From NCBI GenBank assembly GCA_964536215.1, contig CAZHWT010000054.1, forward strand, positions 1-5,617: a stretch of DNA of 5,617 nt. The letters are read 5' to 3'. Positions within the stretch are counted from its first letter, which is position 1. Each line of letters opens with the position of its first letter. Positions 5,429 to 5,617 of the stretch are shown piece by piece. Below the pieces are notes generated by a model, which was not told the DNA's origin, made no database searches, and was given only the letters and a program-made list of their open reading frames with translations. Source of the stretch: CAZHWT01 sp964536215. GTDB taxonomy: Bacteria > Patescibacteriota > CAZHWT01. The translations under genes and the position numbers were made by a program.

Positions 5429-5481
5429 GAGTAGACGGGTCGACGAGTCGACGGGTAGGCGAGTTGGCAAGTAGGCAAGTT
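5429..5481. repeat. Period-8 degenerate repeat, array C
   Basis: Six consecutive octamers fit RRGTNGRC (for example gagtcgac, gggtaggc and aagtaggc), followed by a partial aagtt. It is the longest and most regular of the three period-8 arrays. Like array B, it follows directly after a palindrome at the 3' end of a gene. Confidence 0.75.
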
Positions 5482-5517
5482 AAATGCCAAGGAGCAAGAG
5501 TCCAAATGCCAAATAAA
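5482..5517. repeat. Period-7 degenerate repeat, AAATGCC type
   Basis: Units aaatgcc, aaggagc, an 8-base aagagtcc, aaatgcc and aaataaa follow each other, with aaatgcc repeated exactly at 5482 and 5504. It takes over directly where array C ends. Bases 5518-5551 hold no clear unit except CACCA-C-TGGTG (5543-5553), a small inverted repeat touching the next promoter. Confidence 0.5.
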
Positions 5518-5551
5518 GGTACAAGGTGCAAAAAATACATAACACCACTGG

Positions 5552-5560
5552 TGCTAAAAT
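5552..5560 (+). promoter_or_regulatory. Extended -10 promoter pointing out of the window
   Basis: TGCTAAAAT is an extended -10 with a five-of-six hexamer (TAAAAT). Transcription would begin around 5567, at the start of the CTAATCG array, and run toward a gene beyond the window. No clear -35 is seen at 17 bases. Confidence 0.4.
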
Positions 5561-5564
5561 CACC

Positions 5565-5617
5565 TTAATCGCTAATCGCTAATCGCTAATCGCTAATCGC
5601 TAATCGCTAATCGCTAA
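5565..5617. repeat. CTAATCG heptamer tandem array running off the window end
   Basis: One variant unit TTAATCG (5565-5571) is followed by six exact CTAATCG copies (5572-5613) and a partial CTAA at the window edge. The real copy number is unknown. The window probably ends here because the assembly could not cross the array. Confidence 0.95.

Noticed and set aside
5188..5540. Three overlapping minus-strand open frames after tsaC
   Set aside because: They are products of the palindrome and octamer repeats (Thr/Tyr/Val or Ser/Pro/Thr-rich low-complexity sequence) and of antisense tsaC sequence.
5565..5617. CRISPR array at the window end
   Set aside because: The units are 7 bases long and directly adjacent, with no spacers; this is a simple tandem repeat.

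Overview
The window is a piece of a bacterial genome whose gene content, compact layout and small proteins suit a Candidate Phyla Radiation (Patescibacteria) organism. Saccharibacteria is my best guess, but this rests on overall resemblance and not on a marker gene. UGA works as an ordinary stop: the release factor 2 gene itself ends in TGA, which argues against the CPR lineages that read UGA as glycine. The window starts inside a gene, ends inside a short tandem repeat, and contains a run of exactly 100 N, so it looks like a draft metagenomic scaffold.

Layout, all on the plus strand: the 3' part of prfB (1-501); a good promoter and 5' hairpin leading into ftsE (582-1262) and ftsX (1243-2141, cut by the N gap 2142-2241); about 190 bases without a recognised gene but rich in inverted repeats (2242-2431); a secreted coiled-coil M23/LytM murein hydrolase (2432-3664); a palindrome- and repeat-rich spacer; a VanZ-like membrane protein (3801-4259); a heptamer-repeat spacer; overlapping tsaE (4334-4807) and tsaC (4755-5384); then a repeat-filled tail ending in a CTAATCG array (5565-5617).

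Two functional themes are visible. FtsE, FtsX and the M23 protein form a probable cell-wall remodelling module: FtsEX is an ABC-type switch that, in other bacteria, controls a coiled-coil hydrolase or hydrolase activator outside the membrane (EnvC, PcsB, CwlO, RipC), and the next gene here encodes such a protein. TsaE and TsaC act in synthesis of the tRNA modification t6A and are translationally coupled.

The most unusual points are: (1) the M23 domain appears circularly permuted, with its HLHF half before its HxxxD and YWH half, all three motifs intact and the protein ending just after YWH; (2) the spacers are built largely from degenerate period-8 and period-7 tandem repeats, with one related period-8 family after three different genes, in one case supplying the C-terminus of the VanZ-like protein; (3) likely transcript-first genes lack Shine-Dalgarno sequences and sit at or close to extended -10 promoters, while internal operon genes have AAGGA or AGGA sites.
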